Source of the DNA: Glaciozyma antarctica PI12
Taxonomy: Eukaryota > Basidiomycota > Microbotryomycetes > Kriegeriales > Camptobasidiaceae
DNA length: 64,000 nucleotides
Assembly: GCA_002917775.1 (NCBI GenBank)
Contig: KZ627156.1
Span: forward strand, 1,100,838 to 1,164,837
Direction of reading: 5' to 3'
Shown: one piece after another, positions 11,460-22,465 of the stretch
How positions within the stretch are numbered: the first letter of the stretch is position 1
Layout: every line of letters begins with the position of its first letter
Made by a program: the position numbers and the translations under genes
Notes under the pieces: generated by a model
What the model was told of the DNA's origin: nothing
Seen by the model: the letters and a program-made list of their open reading frames with translations, nothing else
Databases searched by the model: none

Positions 11460-13912
11460 CTAGACGACGGGAGACGACCACCCCAAACTCACCCTCCTTA
11501 GCGTCTTCCCCCACCCCACCGGCTCCTCCTTCTCCTCCCCTCCCCCCTCCTGTATCCCCAACCCAATCGCAGAGCTACTACTCCTCCTACTCTCCGCCCT
11601 CGGTCTCCTAACCCTCTGTTCCGTAAACCCCGACGCCCTCCCCATCTCCAACTCAGCCCTCGCCTCCCTCTCCTTCTCATCAAACTGCTCCATCGCCTTC
11701 CTCGCCTCGTCCTCCTCGTCCTCCCCCGACGGCAACGGTTCGCGTCTGAACGGCGTACGCCCCTCCGTAGTAGGGAAGACGACCTTCCCTCCACTCCCTT
11801 CGACGTACGAAGTACTCCACGCAGTCCCCGGCTCCGAGATCCCCAATAACGCCATCTCCGCCCTCAACCTCTCACGCTCCCTCCTATCCTCCTCATCCTC
11901 CTCCGTCTCAAGCTTCCGCCCGACCGGCTCCGGCGCAGGCGGAGGAATAGTGCCGAGCATAAGGGGCTTGAACCCCGCTGGCTGAGTCGGGAGAGGTGGG
12001 GAAACAGGGCCTGCGAAAGCTGAGCCAAGCCAGGAGACGGAATCCCAGCTTATTGACATGGTCTTGCGGCGTCGATCAAGGGGGGAGGTGTGGCTTGCTG
12101 TGGAAGGTGGGAGTGGCGGAGGAGGAGAGGAGAGGGAGGGAGAGTCGCGCGTGCCGCTGGAGGAGGTGGCGCTGCTGCGGCGGAAATAGGTTGAGGAAGG
12201 GCGTTGGCGAGGGAGGGGGAGGTCGGTGGGAGGAGGGAGGACGGGAGAGAGAACGACGGGGGGAGGGACGACGGGGGGAGGGACGACGAGGAGAACGACG
12301 GGTTTGAGAGGGTGCTTGTAGTCGACTGCGAGGACCTTTTCGAAGCCTTCTTGTGAGCAGACGCGGTCGACGATTTTGGACACGTAGAGAGTGAGAGCCT
12401 TGTTCGCTTCGCGGAGATGGCGAATCTCGTTGCGCATCGCTGTAAGAACAAGCTCGTCAGTTACGATCACAGAGATTCGGAGAAGAAGAACGTACCATCC
12501 TCCGACGTCGCTTCCCGCTTGGGCTTCCGCCGAGGCTTGGTCGACTCCTCCTCCTCCTCCTCGTCCGCCCACTGCGCCGCCTCCAACTCTGCCGCCAAGT
12601 CCAATCCCGTACTCGTGCTCTTCCTCATCTTCTTCTTCCCCCCGGGCGTCGTCCCAGCCTGCACCGCTCCCGAATTGGCCGACCCGATCCCCTGCGTCTC
12701 CAACAAGATCTTCTCGACATCCACCTCCTCGTCCCCCTCGTCCGATTCGCCAACGCTCTCGAGCCCAGCTCCAGGCTGTCCTCCGCTCGCGAAACTGTCT
12801 CCCTCGCTGCTCCCCCAACTACGACGGAAGAGCACCTCGATCTCCCCACTCATCGTCTTCTGCCCCAAGAGCACCTCGTAGCTCTCGTTCTCCTCCTGCA
12901 GATCCTGGTAAACGCGCTTGAGCTCGCCCAGCTCGACTTGCAGGGCGCGAAGAGTCGTCGTGAGAGAGTCGTGCGCGGTCGTGAGGGAGGAGAGTTGGTC
13001 TTGGAGGGCGGCTTCGACGGGGGTAGGGCCGGAGGGGTTGGGAGAAGGAGCGGTGGAGCGAATCTTAGGGGATTCGGGAAAGCGACGGGGGACAAAGTCG
13101 TTGTCCGAGTCGCTGAGGGAGGGTTTGGGGAGGTCGGAGAGGCGCGGCTTGCGAGGGGTCGTGGAGAGGTTCGAGATGCGGAGCTTGTAGTGCTGCTCTT
13201 GGTCGTACCACGACTGGCGTTCCGAGTCAAACGAGTCGGCCTGGGTGAGAGGGCGTTAGGAGAGCTGCGCGGACAGGAGCTGCGGGGTGAACACGAACCT
13301 GCTCTCGATACCGCTTCTCGCCGTCGCGCTTCTCGCGTTCGAGCTCCCGTACGGAAGAGCGTAGCTTGTCCAGCACTTCGATCCTCCCTGCGAGTTCCTC
13401 CTCCCTGCGAACACCGGCCCAAGTCAGCTTCGCCCGCAGCGACCCCTGGGAGAGGAACAAAGGAGGACGTACATCCTGCTCTCCGACACCATGAGCTCGT
13501 TGATCCTGCCCTTGGCCCTCTCAAACTCTCCCTCCAAGTGAATCCTCTCCCCCAGCAAGCGCGTGCTGCCCTCCTCGAGCCGCTCATTCTTCTCCACCGC
13601 CTCCGCCAGTTCCCGCTTCGTCCTCGCCGCCAGCTCAATCAGAACCTCCCGCGAAGCCTTGACCAGCTCGTGTGTGTGTGTATCCACGCTGGGTCTCCTG
13701 GCCCCGACGAGAGGAGCCTTGCGACCGCCGGTCATCGAAGGAGTGCGTGCGTGGGTCGAGCTTGCGTGGGATTTCGCGGAGGAGGGTGGGACGCGGGTGC
13801 CGGCCTTGATGGAGTGGGGAGGGGAGGGTGTCGAGGCTGGAGTGGGGAGACCGGCTCGGCGGATGGGAGTCGAAGTGGTGGGAGAAGGGGAGGATCGAGA
13901 GGCGGTCGACAT
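11460..13912 (-). CDS. Coiled-coil protein of the fungal 'M protein repeat' type
   Basis: Begins MSTASRSSPSPTTSTPIRR at 13912 with a Ser/Thr/Pro-rich basic head. Long heptad regions follow (LVKASREVLIELAARTKREL; EVLDKLRSSVRELEREK; LTTTLRALQVELGELKRVY; QDLQEENESYEVLLGQKT). After an acidic spacer and an intron at about 12437-12494 comes MRNEIRHLREANKALTLYVS with KIVDRVCSQEGFEKVL. The pair ENESYEVLL and NKALTLYVSKI with GFE is a pattern I associate with fungal proteins annotated 'M protein repeat'; function is unknown and that name is from memory. The C-terminal third is disordered and Pro- and Glu-rich. A cytoskeletal, spindle-pole or scaffolding role is possible but nothing here proves it. An internal GT microsatellite near 13671-13681 encodes a His/Thr run. 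Confidence 0.6.
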
Positions 13913-15123
13913 CTGCCGCGCGCCGCTGATCTGGATTAATGACGCTGAACGCGTGTGAGTCGACGGCACAGTGGGCTGAGTGCGGGCGTCAATTCGGTGT
14001 TCTTCAGGCGCAGGTGCAAGGCTTCGTTGAGAGCAGCTGAGAAAGAGACGTTGGCGCGAGACAGGAGAGCAGGGGTACGCGCGCTTCTCGTCCCCCCCAA
14101 AAAAAAGGTTCAGCGGGAACGCTGTCGACGCGTTTAACGCGTAGAAAGACAAGCTAAGGCTTGAAGGGGGTGCGGCTGGTCTCGACTCAGTCCGAGAGGA
14201 GAAGGTTCGCCCCGTCTTCTCAAGACGAACCTTCGCCCGCCGGCGCTCCGGTTGTCTGGTTTGGGCCTCGTATACAGCCCCAGATCCATCCCCAGATCCC
14301 ACCGCGTCCTGATAACAAGTTTACCTTCGAGCTTGGTCGTGCAAGAACCGGTAGTCTCGAAAATGTCGTCGCTCGTCCGGAATCCGAACCTTCGCTTTTG
14401 TCCTCGCTCTTGCGAGGTTTTAACGCATCCTCCTGTCGCACACATCTAGCGGCGACGTTGTTATACGTACTCCTGCGTTCCGAGCGTTCTCTTGTGCACT
14501 CCCTTTCCGCTCCGCAAGAGAAAACAGGTCCGCGGTGGAAACCCTGGACCGTATTGGTTTGCTGATTTGCCTCTTCCGCTTCGGGATTCTGTATTCCAGA
14601 GTGAGCTGGAACGGGCGTGCGGTTGCTTCTTTGGAAGTTCTTCCGCCTCCTTCTAACGCTCGTTGCTGCCCAAGTTGCGGGGCCGCGGGCGTCGCGTCTG
14701 TGCTGAGCGAGCGCTGAGCCGTGTTGTTTCCAACCATCCTATCCTGCGTGGGACGGGAGGGGGAGAGCGCAAGGTTGGTTTAGTCCTGAGAACTTGAAGA
14801 TTCAGAGCCTGCTTTCCTCTCTTCCCGCTCGCATGCTGGAGCGAGGAGGGAGCTTTCGCGAGGCTGCTCCGTACTATTGACGAGGAACAGCCGATACACG
14901 GAGGTCATCACAAGCAAGTTTATCACACGCTCCACTGCTGATCCGGACTCGGTGCAAGGTTGAGGTTGGTGCAGGCAGCAGGAGAGGACAACCTGCAGGC
15001 TTCGATATCGCTCGTTGCACCTTGTGAGAATGCGGCAGTTCCAGTTCTCCTCTCGCTGCGAGCTGAATCTAGCGATAAATGTAGTAGATGTAGTCAAAGA
15101 GCAAGCGCCTGACCTTGCAACGC
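13913..15123. other. Gene-poor stretch before the assembly gap
   Basis: About 1.2 kb with no gene I can support. The first 100-200 bases are the likely promoter of the leftward coiled-coil gene. Open frames here lack family motifs and consistent codon bias. A leftward open frame of about 110 codons (near 14780-15123) runs into the gap and cannot be judged. Confidence 0.4.
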
Positions 15124-15820
15124 NNNNNNNNNNNNNNNNNNNNNNNNNNNNNNNNNNNNNNNNNNNNNNNNNNNNNNNNNNNNNNNNNNNNNNNNNNNNN
15201 NNNNNNNNNNNNNNNNNNNNNNNNNNNNNNNNNNNNNNNNNNNNNNNNNNNNNNNNNNNNNNNNNNNNNNNNNNNNNNNNNNNNNNNNNNNNNNNNNNNN
15301 NNNNNNNNNNNNNNNNNNNNNNNNNNNNNNNNNNNNNNNNNNNNNNNNNNNNNNNNNNNNNNNNNNNNNNNNNNNNNNNNNNNNNNNNNNNNNNNNNNNN
15401 NNNNNNNNNNNNNNNNNNNNNNNNNNNNNNNNNNNNNNNNNNNNNNNNNNNNNNNNNNNNNNNNNNNNNNNNNNNNNNNNNNNNNNNNNNNNNNNNNNNN
15501 NNNNNNNNNNNNNNNNNNNNNNNNNNNNNNNNNNNNNNNNNNNNNNNNNNNNNNNNNNNNNNNNNNNNNNNNNNNNNNNNNNNNNNNNNNNNNNNNNNNN
15601 NNNNNNNNNNNNNNNNNNNNNNNNNNNNNNNNNNNNNNNNNNNNNNNNNNNNNNNNNNNNNNNNNNNNNNNNNNNNNNNNNNNNNNNNNNNNNNNNNNNN
15701 NNNNNNNNNNNNNNNNNNNNNNNNNNNNNNNNNNNNNNNNNNNNNNNNNNNNNNNNNNNNNNNNNNNNNNNNNNNNNNNNNNNNNNNNNNNNNNNNNNNN
15801 NNNNNNNNNNNNNNNNNNNN
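15124..15820. other. Assembly gap (697 N)
   Basis: A run of N replaces the sequence. It ends 50 bases before the last exon of an HMG/YABBY-like paralog, so at least the 5' exons of that gene lie inside it. Confidence 0.98.
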
Positions 15821-15870
15821 TGCGTTCCTCGCGTTTATTACACACCGCTGACTAACTCTTTCGCGCGCAG

Positions 15871-15924
15871 AAGAGTCCGATGAACGCGAAGCGCGACGTT
15901 TCCAAGGCCCGCTCGAGGAAGTGA
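15871..15924 (+). CDS. HMG/YABBY-like small protein, copy A (last exon only; rest in gap)
   Basis: A CTGACTAAC branch site and GCGCAG acceptor precede an exon reading KSPMNAKRDVSKARSRK then stop. This is the counterpart of the final exons KSPLNPKRE (copy B) and KCPDNPKRD (copy C), which always follow an intron placed after a conserved Trp-Lys. The upstream exons fall in the N gap. It is therefore a fifth family member in tandem with copy B on the same strand, about 380 bases upstream of its start. It has a longer basic tail than copies B and C. Confidence 0.65.
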   Translation, partial: KSPMNAKRDVSKARSRK

Positions 15925-16301
15925 AGCTGTTGTCGACCTCGCTGTGCACCCCCCTGTTCCCTCGTGTCGCAGCTTTCCCCTCCGTACTCCCCTCCGTACC
16001 CTTGTCCAGCAAAGCAATTTCGTGCCCAGTCCCAGCGCTGCACAAGAGACAACAGCGAGAACGAGAATCGAGAGGTCTCGCTCGCCGCGAGGCGACGCGT
16101 TCCCCGTCCCTCCTCAACGACTTACCGCTGTCCCTCCCTCCAACCAACCACTCCCATCTACACCGAGCACTCTCGATCCCTCAGCAACCCTCACACCCTC
16201 TTTAAGCAGCGCAAGTCCCCTCCTCAGCTCCCCACGGAGTTCGCTGACCTCCCTCCCCCTCCCCCTCCAGCCTCACCAACCTTCACCTCCTCAAATCCAC
16301 C
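15925..16301. other. Spacer between tandem HMG/YABBY-like copies A and B
   Basis: Holds the 3' flank of copy A and the promoter/leader of copy B. The leader just before 16302 is strongly pyrimidine-rich (CT runs), a common feature upstream of fungal start codons. No other gene seen. Confidence 0.4.
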
Positions 16302-16748
16302 ATGGCAATCGTCAAGAAAGCTACCAAGCCCAAGAGTCCGTCCTTCCCCCTCCTCCAGCCCCTTCCCACTTCTCACATCCCCACCTCGCTTTATCTCGCT
16401 GACCTCTCCCAGCCACATCCCAAGCGAAAGAAGTAAAAGAGCCCAAAGAGTCCGTCTCCCCTTCTCCCTCCTTTCGCTCGCTAACTTCCGACAACGCAGA
16501 CCAAACGCGTACCAGAAGGCGAGTTCGTCGTGCGACGCGAAGAAGGAAGGAGAGCTAACGACCGAGCAGTTTGTCAAGGAGCAGACGGCGAAGAGGAAGG
16601 AGGAGTATCCCGATGAGGCGCCTGCGGAGAGGAAGTCAACGATCTTGGCGGCGTGGAAGGTGAGTCTTTGGCTGGGAGGAGGGAGGGACGCGAGCTGATT
16701 CTCGCTTTCGCGCGATAGAAGAGTCCCCTTAACCCGAAGAGGGAGTGA
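16302..16748 (+). CDS. HMG/YABBY-like small protein, copy B
   Basis: Five exons give a basic protein of about 70 residues: MAIVKKATKPK, an Ala/Lys/Glu linker, PNAYQK, FVKEQTAKRKEEYPDEA, ILAAWK and KSPLNPKRE. The pattern (S/N)xYxK-F...K.E.P...(A)WK..P.NPK resembles the HMG-box/YABBY-like fold of small fungal nuclear proteins, so DNA binding is inferred. Introns have phases 1, 2, 0 and 0, the same as copies C, D and E. The third intron (16519-16569, between YQK and FVK) starts with GCGAGT and has a GCTAAC branch and CAG end. It is a GC-AG intron, and its length of 51 leaves the frame open if retained, which would add 17 residues. Related copies have an intron at exactly this point, supporting removal. 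Confidence 0.7.
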
Positions 16749-16906
16749 GCTCGTCGTATCCCCCCGCTTCTGCGTAGTCCCCCGTAATCGCACGCCGCGT
16801 TCCCCTATCCTCCGAACGCGAGAGCGAAACAGCGAGAGCAGAGCCGCGAGCGAACCGCACACACGCGTTGCGAATCGAAAGAAGGATTAGAAGTACGACA
16901 ACCACC

Positions 16907-19475
16907 TCAGATATCAACAAGCTTTCCCACCGCTCCGTTCCGCACCACCACCTCGTCCTCGTCCGAATACTCGTCCTCCTCCTCCGGGTAGCGCGGACGA
17001 GTCCTCTCGATATCCTCGATGAACGAATGGAAGCACAGCTCTACTGCGTCGATATGCCTACTCGTCCACATGAGTGCACGCTCTCAATTCAGGAGAGGGA
17101 AACACGCACCAGAAGAAATCGCAATGCTCCCCTTCTTCGAGCTTTTGCACTCGAATAACGTTGACGTCCGTCTCGTGCGTCTTTAGTCGCTCGAGCAGCG
17201 GCTCAGTAAGGACGAGGAAGTCCTTGCCTCCACTACGGTCATCGTCAGCAATATCTCAGGGAGGTATGAACGAGGGACGCACTGGTGAATCGAAAGCGGC
17301 GGGAAACGATGATCGAACCACTTTGCGACAGTGGGATCGAGCACGCAGCCGCGCGATGAGAAGCCATTGTAGCCCGTCCACCAGAAGATACTAGCGCGGG
17401 AGACGGGAGAAGGCGTGAAGCGGAACTTCTTGGGCTTGCGGCGGAGGAGCTGCGCGCGAGATTTCGGGTCAGGAGAGTAGCAGGGGGGAGGGAAGGGGAC
17501 GCACCCAGTTCGTGTCGGTCCAGTTGAAGAGAAAGGCAAACATCTGGTACCCGAGAAGACCGAATGGCTTCGAGGGAGTGAGGTTGTACGAGATGCGCAT
17601 GAGGGGAATGAAGTCGAGCACGCCTGCGTCCTCGAGTCAGTCACACTCTCCTCGCTACGGCCGTTCGACTCACCAAACCAGCGACGCCAGGTCTTCCACT
17701 TCATACTCTTGAGCGTGCCGAACGGGAATCCAGTCGTGAGAGGACCGGCGAAGACGGCTGGAGCGAGGGCGATGAAGACGGAGAGCTTCTCGCCGAGTTC
17801 GGGTACCATTCCTTGTGCTGCGTAGGAGCGTTAGCGAGGTGAGTTGAAACGACGAGCGGCGACCGCACCAAGAGAGCAAAACATGGTAGCGTTGCCCTGC
17901 GAGTGTCCGATGAACGCAATCTGCGATCGAAGATAACGTTGAGAGCCATCGCGACGTAGAGAGAGAGGAAGACGCACCTTGTCGTAGCCCGTCTGCCGGC
18001 GAATGTGGTCCACCATCGCAGGCAGGTCGTACAGCGCGAGCTCCTTGATGTTGTAGTCTGCGCGCGCGCATCAGCTCGACACTCCCCGTGCGCAAAGTCA
18101 ATGGAACGCACCCCAAAACCTCGGATCACTCCTTTTGAGCCGAACGTGTCCCATGTCAAACACTCCTCGGTTGTTCCCAAGGTACACCTGGTAGTCCCTG
18201 CTCCGCTCATCAGCTCCCTCTGCTGGCAACCCATCTCGCAGACGAACTCACCCATGCTCCGCCAACCAGAATGCCAAACTCCTCTCCTCGCTCGTAATGA
18301 AGCTCCCACAGCTCTGAAACAGCCCATGCTGAATGAGGACCGGGAACCCCCTCCTCCCATCACTATGCACCCTCCCCTCCTTCCTCAAACAAACGACCTT
18401 GAACACCTTAAGCAGGTACCCATCCTTCGTCTCGACCTCCTGCTCCTCTACGTCGAACCCGCAGTTCCGAGCATAGTACCTAATATCCTTGACGACCTTC
18501 TCCCCCTCGTACCTCCTCCTATTCTCGTCGTCCTCCCACTCCCTTCGACGACCATCCCGCTTCATCCCTCGAACCCATTTCATTCCCGCGCCGATACCGC
18601 GCGCACTGAGAGCCCAAACGACGATGAGGATGAGGAATCCAGCGCTCGCTGCGTTCGCGAATAACTGGAGCCAGAACAGTCGTACGCGGGATGAGATGGT
18701 CGGAGCTGGGTAGGGGTCCCGATCGTGCAGTCGAGGGAAATTCCCAGAAGGTTCCGAAGCCGGATTGGGGGGGGTTGAAGGCGCGAGGGCGGGGTCGGGA
18801 GGGGGTCGAGTCGAGTGCGAGAGGGTGAAGGCGCGAGGGCGGGGTCGGGAGGGGGTCGAGTCGAGTGCGAGAGGGAGGGGGAAGCGGAGGTTGAGAGGTG
18901 GGGAGGGGAGGGGGGTCAGGCCTGGGGTTGAGGTGAGGGAGATGGCGGGGGAGGGGAGGGCGGAGGGGGTTAGGGAGTCGAATGGGCGTGAGAGGGGGGA
19001 GGGACGGCGGAGAGGGATGACGAGGTCGTCCGAGGGGCCTGACGAGGCGCGTTAGCTGGGATCAAAGGGGAGAAGAGAGGAAGAATGCACCGGATAGGTA
19101 GTCGCGCTGAGCTTGCTCGTCCTCGTCGACTGCATCGTCGAAGCTGACCGGTCGTTCACTGATGAGATCCCCATGGTACCCCACATCCACACCCGACTCC
19201 TCAAAGCTCGCATGATCGAATCCAGCGTTGTGCGCTCCAGCCAGTCCTAGCGAGTTGATCGGAATCGCGAGATCCAACCTCGCTGTCACGTTCTTGTGCG
19301 ACTTGGGGAGTGCCGAAATGTCGTGAGGAGAACCGCCGCGCGAGGAGAGGGAGTTGGAGGATTGGCGTACGGCGGAGGAGGTCGAGGTGGGCGGAAGTGG
19401 GAGTAGCGAAGGGGAGGAGTTCCCTGCGCGTGGAGTAAGGGGTCGACCTCCTGGCTTGGGAGGAGACGACGGCAT
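16907..19475 (-). CDS. Membrane-anchored steryl-ester/acid-lipase family hydrolase (Yeh/Tgl1-like)
   Basis: Starts MPSSPPKPGGRPLTPR at 19475 with a long disordered cytosolic-type N-terminus. An intron, a Pro-rich region and one transmembrane helix follow (FANAASAGFLILIVVWALSA, coded near 18605-18665). The AB-hydrolase-associated lipase region comes next (CGFDVEEQEVETKDGYLLKV), then LIQHGLFQSCGSF, YLGNNRGV, the nucleophile elbow GHSQGNATMF, GGKDFLV carrying the likely catalytic Asp, and EGEHCDFFWA with the likely catalytic His. The acidic C-terminus ends VGKLVDI. The triad appears complete. This architecture matches yeast Yeh1/Yeh2/Tgl1, which hydrolyse steryl esters at lipid droplets or plasma membrane; substrate is inferred. 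It contains a 50-base tandem duplication in the Pro-rich part. The gene sits inside the HMG/YABBY-like cluster, probably by chance. Confidence 0.82.
18776..18875. repeat. 50-base perfect tandem duplication in the lipase coding region
   Basis: Two identical adjacent 50-base units (18776-18825 and 18826-18875). Fifty is not a multiple of three, so the second unit is read in another frame, yet the leftward frame stays open through both because this Pro/Arg/Ser-rich DNA lacks stops. The result is Pro/Asp/Ala-type peptide in one unit and Pro/Arg/Ser-type in the other. Confidence 0.9.
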
Positions 19476-20191
19476 GGTCGGCGGGAGGGAGGGGGATCTG
19501 CGAGCGCGTTTGCGGTCAGCGGTTGGAGCTGAGGCTTCCAGGTAGGCTGTTGCCAGCAGCAGCTGCTCCCCATTAGCTCCGTTCCCTCGAGGGCTGCCCG
19601 GCTTCACCACCTCTCGTGCGCTGTTCATCGCTACTCCCCAAGGACGCCGAGCTCACCTTTTTTTGGACCTCGTCGTGTCGGTAGCTAGTGGAGGTCGAGT
19701 AGAAGGGTCTTGGTGCAAGAACAGAGGCTGGAGGACTGTTCGATGGCGAGAGATCTAGTCGAGCGTTCTATCACGAGCTTGTCGGCGAAGAGGAGCAGGG
19801 GCGGTTCGAAGCCGGGAGGTGCTGCTGGGGGCGTCTGGCTGACTGTCGCTTTAACGGCGCCGTGTGTCGGCTGTGTAGCTGAGTGGGGAAGGTGGAACGA
19901 GGGCAAGAAGCAGGCGCTGCTCTCCGCTCAAGTCGACCCAATTTGTGTCGAATTTTTCTCTTCTCCACGCCTTCTAAATGAGCTCGTACGAACAATTAGA
20001 CTTACAGCTTTCAGGATCTAGTCTCAAAAGTAGAATAAGACGAGCTTGACTGACTCCTAAAAAGTCAACTAAGTTCTGTAGTCTGAATTCAAGTTTCGTA
20101 GTGAATTCGAGCGCGGGCCACAGTCGAAGTTTCTTCTCTTGAGCTTCTTTCCTCCTCTCCTCGTTCGACCTCAGCTCTAGCTCAGCCAACG
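19476..20191. promoter_or_regulatory. Divergent intergenic region, lipase and NOP13
   Basis: About 715 bases between divergent starts, less GC-rich than its flanks around 19950-20110 (runs of T and A, repeated TTCG/TTCA). It must hold the promoters of both genes. No gene with support; the leftward frame extending the lipase upstream of 19475 to 19628 is probably leader. Confidence 0.45.
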
Positions 20192-21909
20192 ATGTCGACT
20201 ACTAAAGAATCTCCTCAGCCTGAAATTCCTCAAGTCAAAGTCAAGAAGAGCAAGAGGGCGAGGGAGACAGCACCTCCTCCTTCTTCAACTCCAGCAACAG
20301 CAGCCGAAGAGCTATCCTTCTCCATCCAACCTCCCTCAGACGACTCTCCCTCCGCCCCAGCCGCCACCGCTACGACCGCAGAAGACAACGTCCCCGCTCT
20401 CTCGCACAAGGAGAAGCGACTCGCCAAACGCCGCAAGCTCTCCGGCCTCGACCCCCTTCCCACCCCCGCCGCCTCGTCCTCCACATCGACTGCAACCTCG
20501 GGAGTCCCTGGAATCGTTGTTGGCAACACGCCCTCCAAGTCGGCCCATGGGATCTGGCTGGGAAATATGAACTTTGCTACGACGAGCAAGATGCTGTTGA
20601 GCTGGTTCGAGGAACGAGGACTCAAGGACGTCACTCGTATCAACATGCCCAACGGCAAACGACCTGGAGAGAACAACAGAGGGTACGTTCCTCCACATCA
20701 CAGCTTGGAGGACGGAACAAGCTAACGAAACGCAGATTCGCCTACCTCGACTTCCCCACCGAGACGGACGTCCAAATTGCCGTCGGCCTCTCCGAGCAAC
20801 ACCTCGACGGCCGGAAGCTCCTCATCAAGTCCTCCTCCGACTTCACCGGTCGTCCAGCCTCTACCTCCGTCATCCTCCCCCCTCTCGATTCCTCCTCCCT
20901 CACCACTCCGACCGTCGCAGGCGGACCGAACCAGACGCTCAACAAGACTGCTCGCAAGATCCTTGATCGACAGAGGAACGCAGCGGGCCCGACGCTGTTT
21001 ATTGGGAATTTGGGGTTCGAGACGGTCGTCGAGGATATTAGGACCATGTTTGATGCGCATCAGAAGGCGACGGCGGCGTGGGCTCCTAAGGTCAAGGATG
21101 CTGAGGCGATGGAGGTGGTCGAAGAGGAGAAGGATGAGGATCGCGATGAGGATGATTCATGAGGATCGCGATGAGGATGCTTCGGAGGAGGAGAGTGGGA
21201 GCGAGGAAGAGAAGAGCGAGGAGGAGGAGAAGAAGGTCAAGCGCGTCCGAGCTAAGCCCGCTAAAGGACCCAAAGACCTCTCAAAAGCCAACGACGCTGG
21301 AATCCGCAAGATCCGACTCGGGACCTTTGAAGATACCGGCAAATGCAAGGGGTTCGTCCTTCCCTCCCCCCCTCCTTTCCTCGCTAACTCGAGACGCGCA
21401 GATGGGCTTTCGTCGACTTCCACCTTCCCGAGATGTGCACCCGCGCCCTCCTCAACGTCCGCAACCACATGCTCGACGGCCGCGCTCTCGTCGTGGAATA
21501 CGCCAGCGCCGAAGCCGTTCGTCGAGGCGGTATCGGAACGCGCGCTGCGATCGCCGCAGGAGGCTCTGGAGCTCGCGGCGGAGGAAGGGGTGGAGCTCGA
21601 GGTGGACGCGGTGGAGGCGGGATGGCGCGTGGTAAAGGGCGGGAATGGGACGACGGGGATGTGGGAGATGCGGCGAGGGAGTTTGTCAAGAGGGATTATG
21701 ACGAGGAGGCGAGTGAGAGGGCGCCTAGGGGGGAGTTTGGGTTCCGCCCTGATGCCGGTAGGGGGAGGGGGAGGGGAGCGCCGAGGGGTGGCGATAGGGG
21801 GAAGGGAGGGGATAGGGGAGGACGTGCGAAGCCTGGAGCGGCACTGGCGAGTGCGCAGAGGGCTAGCGAGGCGATTGTGGAGAGTACGGGGAGGAAGATT
21901 ACGTTCTGA
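20192..21909 (+). CDS. NOP13: NOP13-like nucleolar protein with two RRMs and RGG tail; frame interrupted by a small duplication
   Basis: Lys-rich N-terminus, then RRM1 (GIWLGNMNFATTSKMLLSWF ... GFAYLDF). RRM2 starts LFIGNLGFETVVEDIRTMF, has a long acidic insert, and resumes IRKIRLGTFEDTGKCKG/WAFVDF after an intron. The C-terminus is Gly/Arg-rich (GGRGGARGGRGG). An acidic insert splitting the second RRM is the architecture of S. cerevisiae Nop13, a nucleolar pre-60S-associated protein of unclear exact role. In the acidic insert a 25-base unit is tandemly duplicated (21136-21160, repeated from 21161), which shifts the frame and creates an early TGA at about 21160. Upstream and downstream parts are otherwise intact and in register if one unit is discounted. 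It is either a recent inactivating duplication or an assembly error. Confidence 0.78.
21136..21179. repeat. 25-base imperfect tandem duplication in NOP13-like gene
   Basis: Unit 21136-21160 is followed by a copy beginning 21161; 19 bases are identical (GAG GAT CGC GAT GAG GAT G) before they diverge. The length is not a multiple of three. Confidence 0.85.
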
Positions 21910-22032
21910 GGAGGAATACGAGCTTCGTTTCATCGCGATCGTCTCTCGCTGGGACTCCTGCTCGGGGTGGAACAAGCGACATCGATTCAACGAACTACAA
22001 CGAAAGCGAAAGGCGGGATCCCCAACGAGTGC

Positions 22033-22465
22033 CTACTCGTCCCTCTTCGGGTTATCAGGACACTTCTGCTCGCACCATCAGCTCCCTCCTGCTCCCTTCT
22101 CCAAAACAGCGTACCTTCCACGCAGCAAGGACATGAGCTTTCCTATCCGCTCCACTCTCCTCAGGATGCTCCTCCTTCCTCTTCGTCGTCTCGGCCGAAA
22201 CGAACTGCGCGCACAAGGGGGTCAGCGTCCTCGCTCCTCCTCGGAAGGTTGGGAGACGAACCTTCTGGTACGTGCTCGGACTGCGTTAGGAAGTCAGCGG
22301 GGTTGTGAGGAGGGGGGAAGGAGAACGCACTTCTTCGTCCCGCCGCCAGCAGTGGCTGAAGAGCGTATTCAGCGAGGCTCAAGGCGCGAGGTGTGCTCGC
22401 TCTGCTCGGGTAGTGGACTCACCCTTCGTCTTAGTCTCCGTCTTGGTCTCCGCCTTCGTGGGCAT
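22033..22465 (-). CDS. HMG/YABBY-like small protein, copy C
   Basis: Starts MPTKAETKTETKTK at 22465. Splicing gives TAGGGTKKN, PSTYQK, FVSAETTKRKEEHPEESGA, HVLAAWK and KCPDNPKRDE, about 75 residues. Introns have phases 1, 2, 0 and 0, exactly as in copies B, D and E, with YQK|F and WK| boundaries. The closest relative is copy B (PxxYQKFV...KRKEE.P, LAAWKK.P.NPKR). Likely a small basic nuclear DNA-binding protein; the family assignment to an HMG/YABBY-like fold is from motif resemblance only. The first residues alternate Lys/Thr/Glu, unlike the other copies. Confidence 0.7.

Noticed and set aside
14780-16147. Leftward open frame spanning the assembly gap
   Set aside because: Most of it is N; the readable ends show no family motif and overlap copy A and its spacer.
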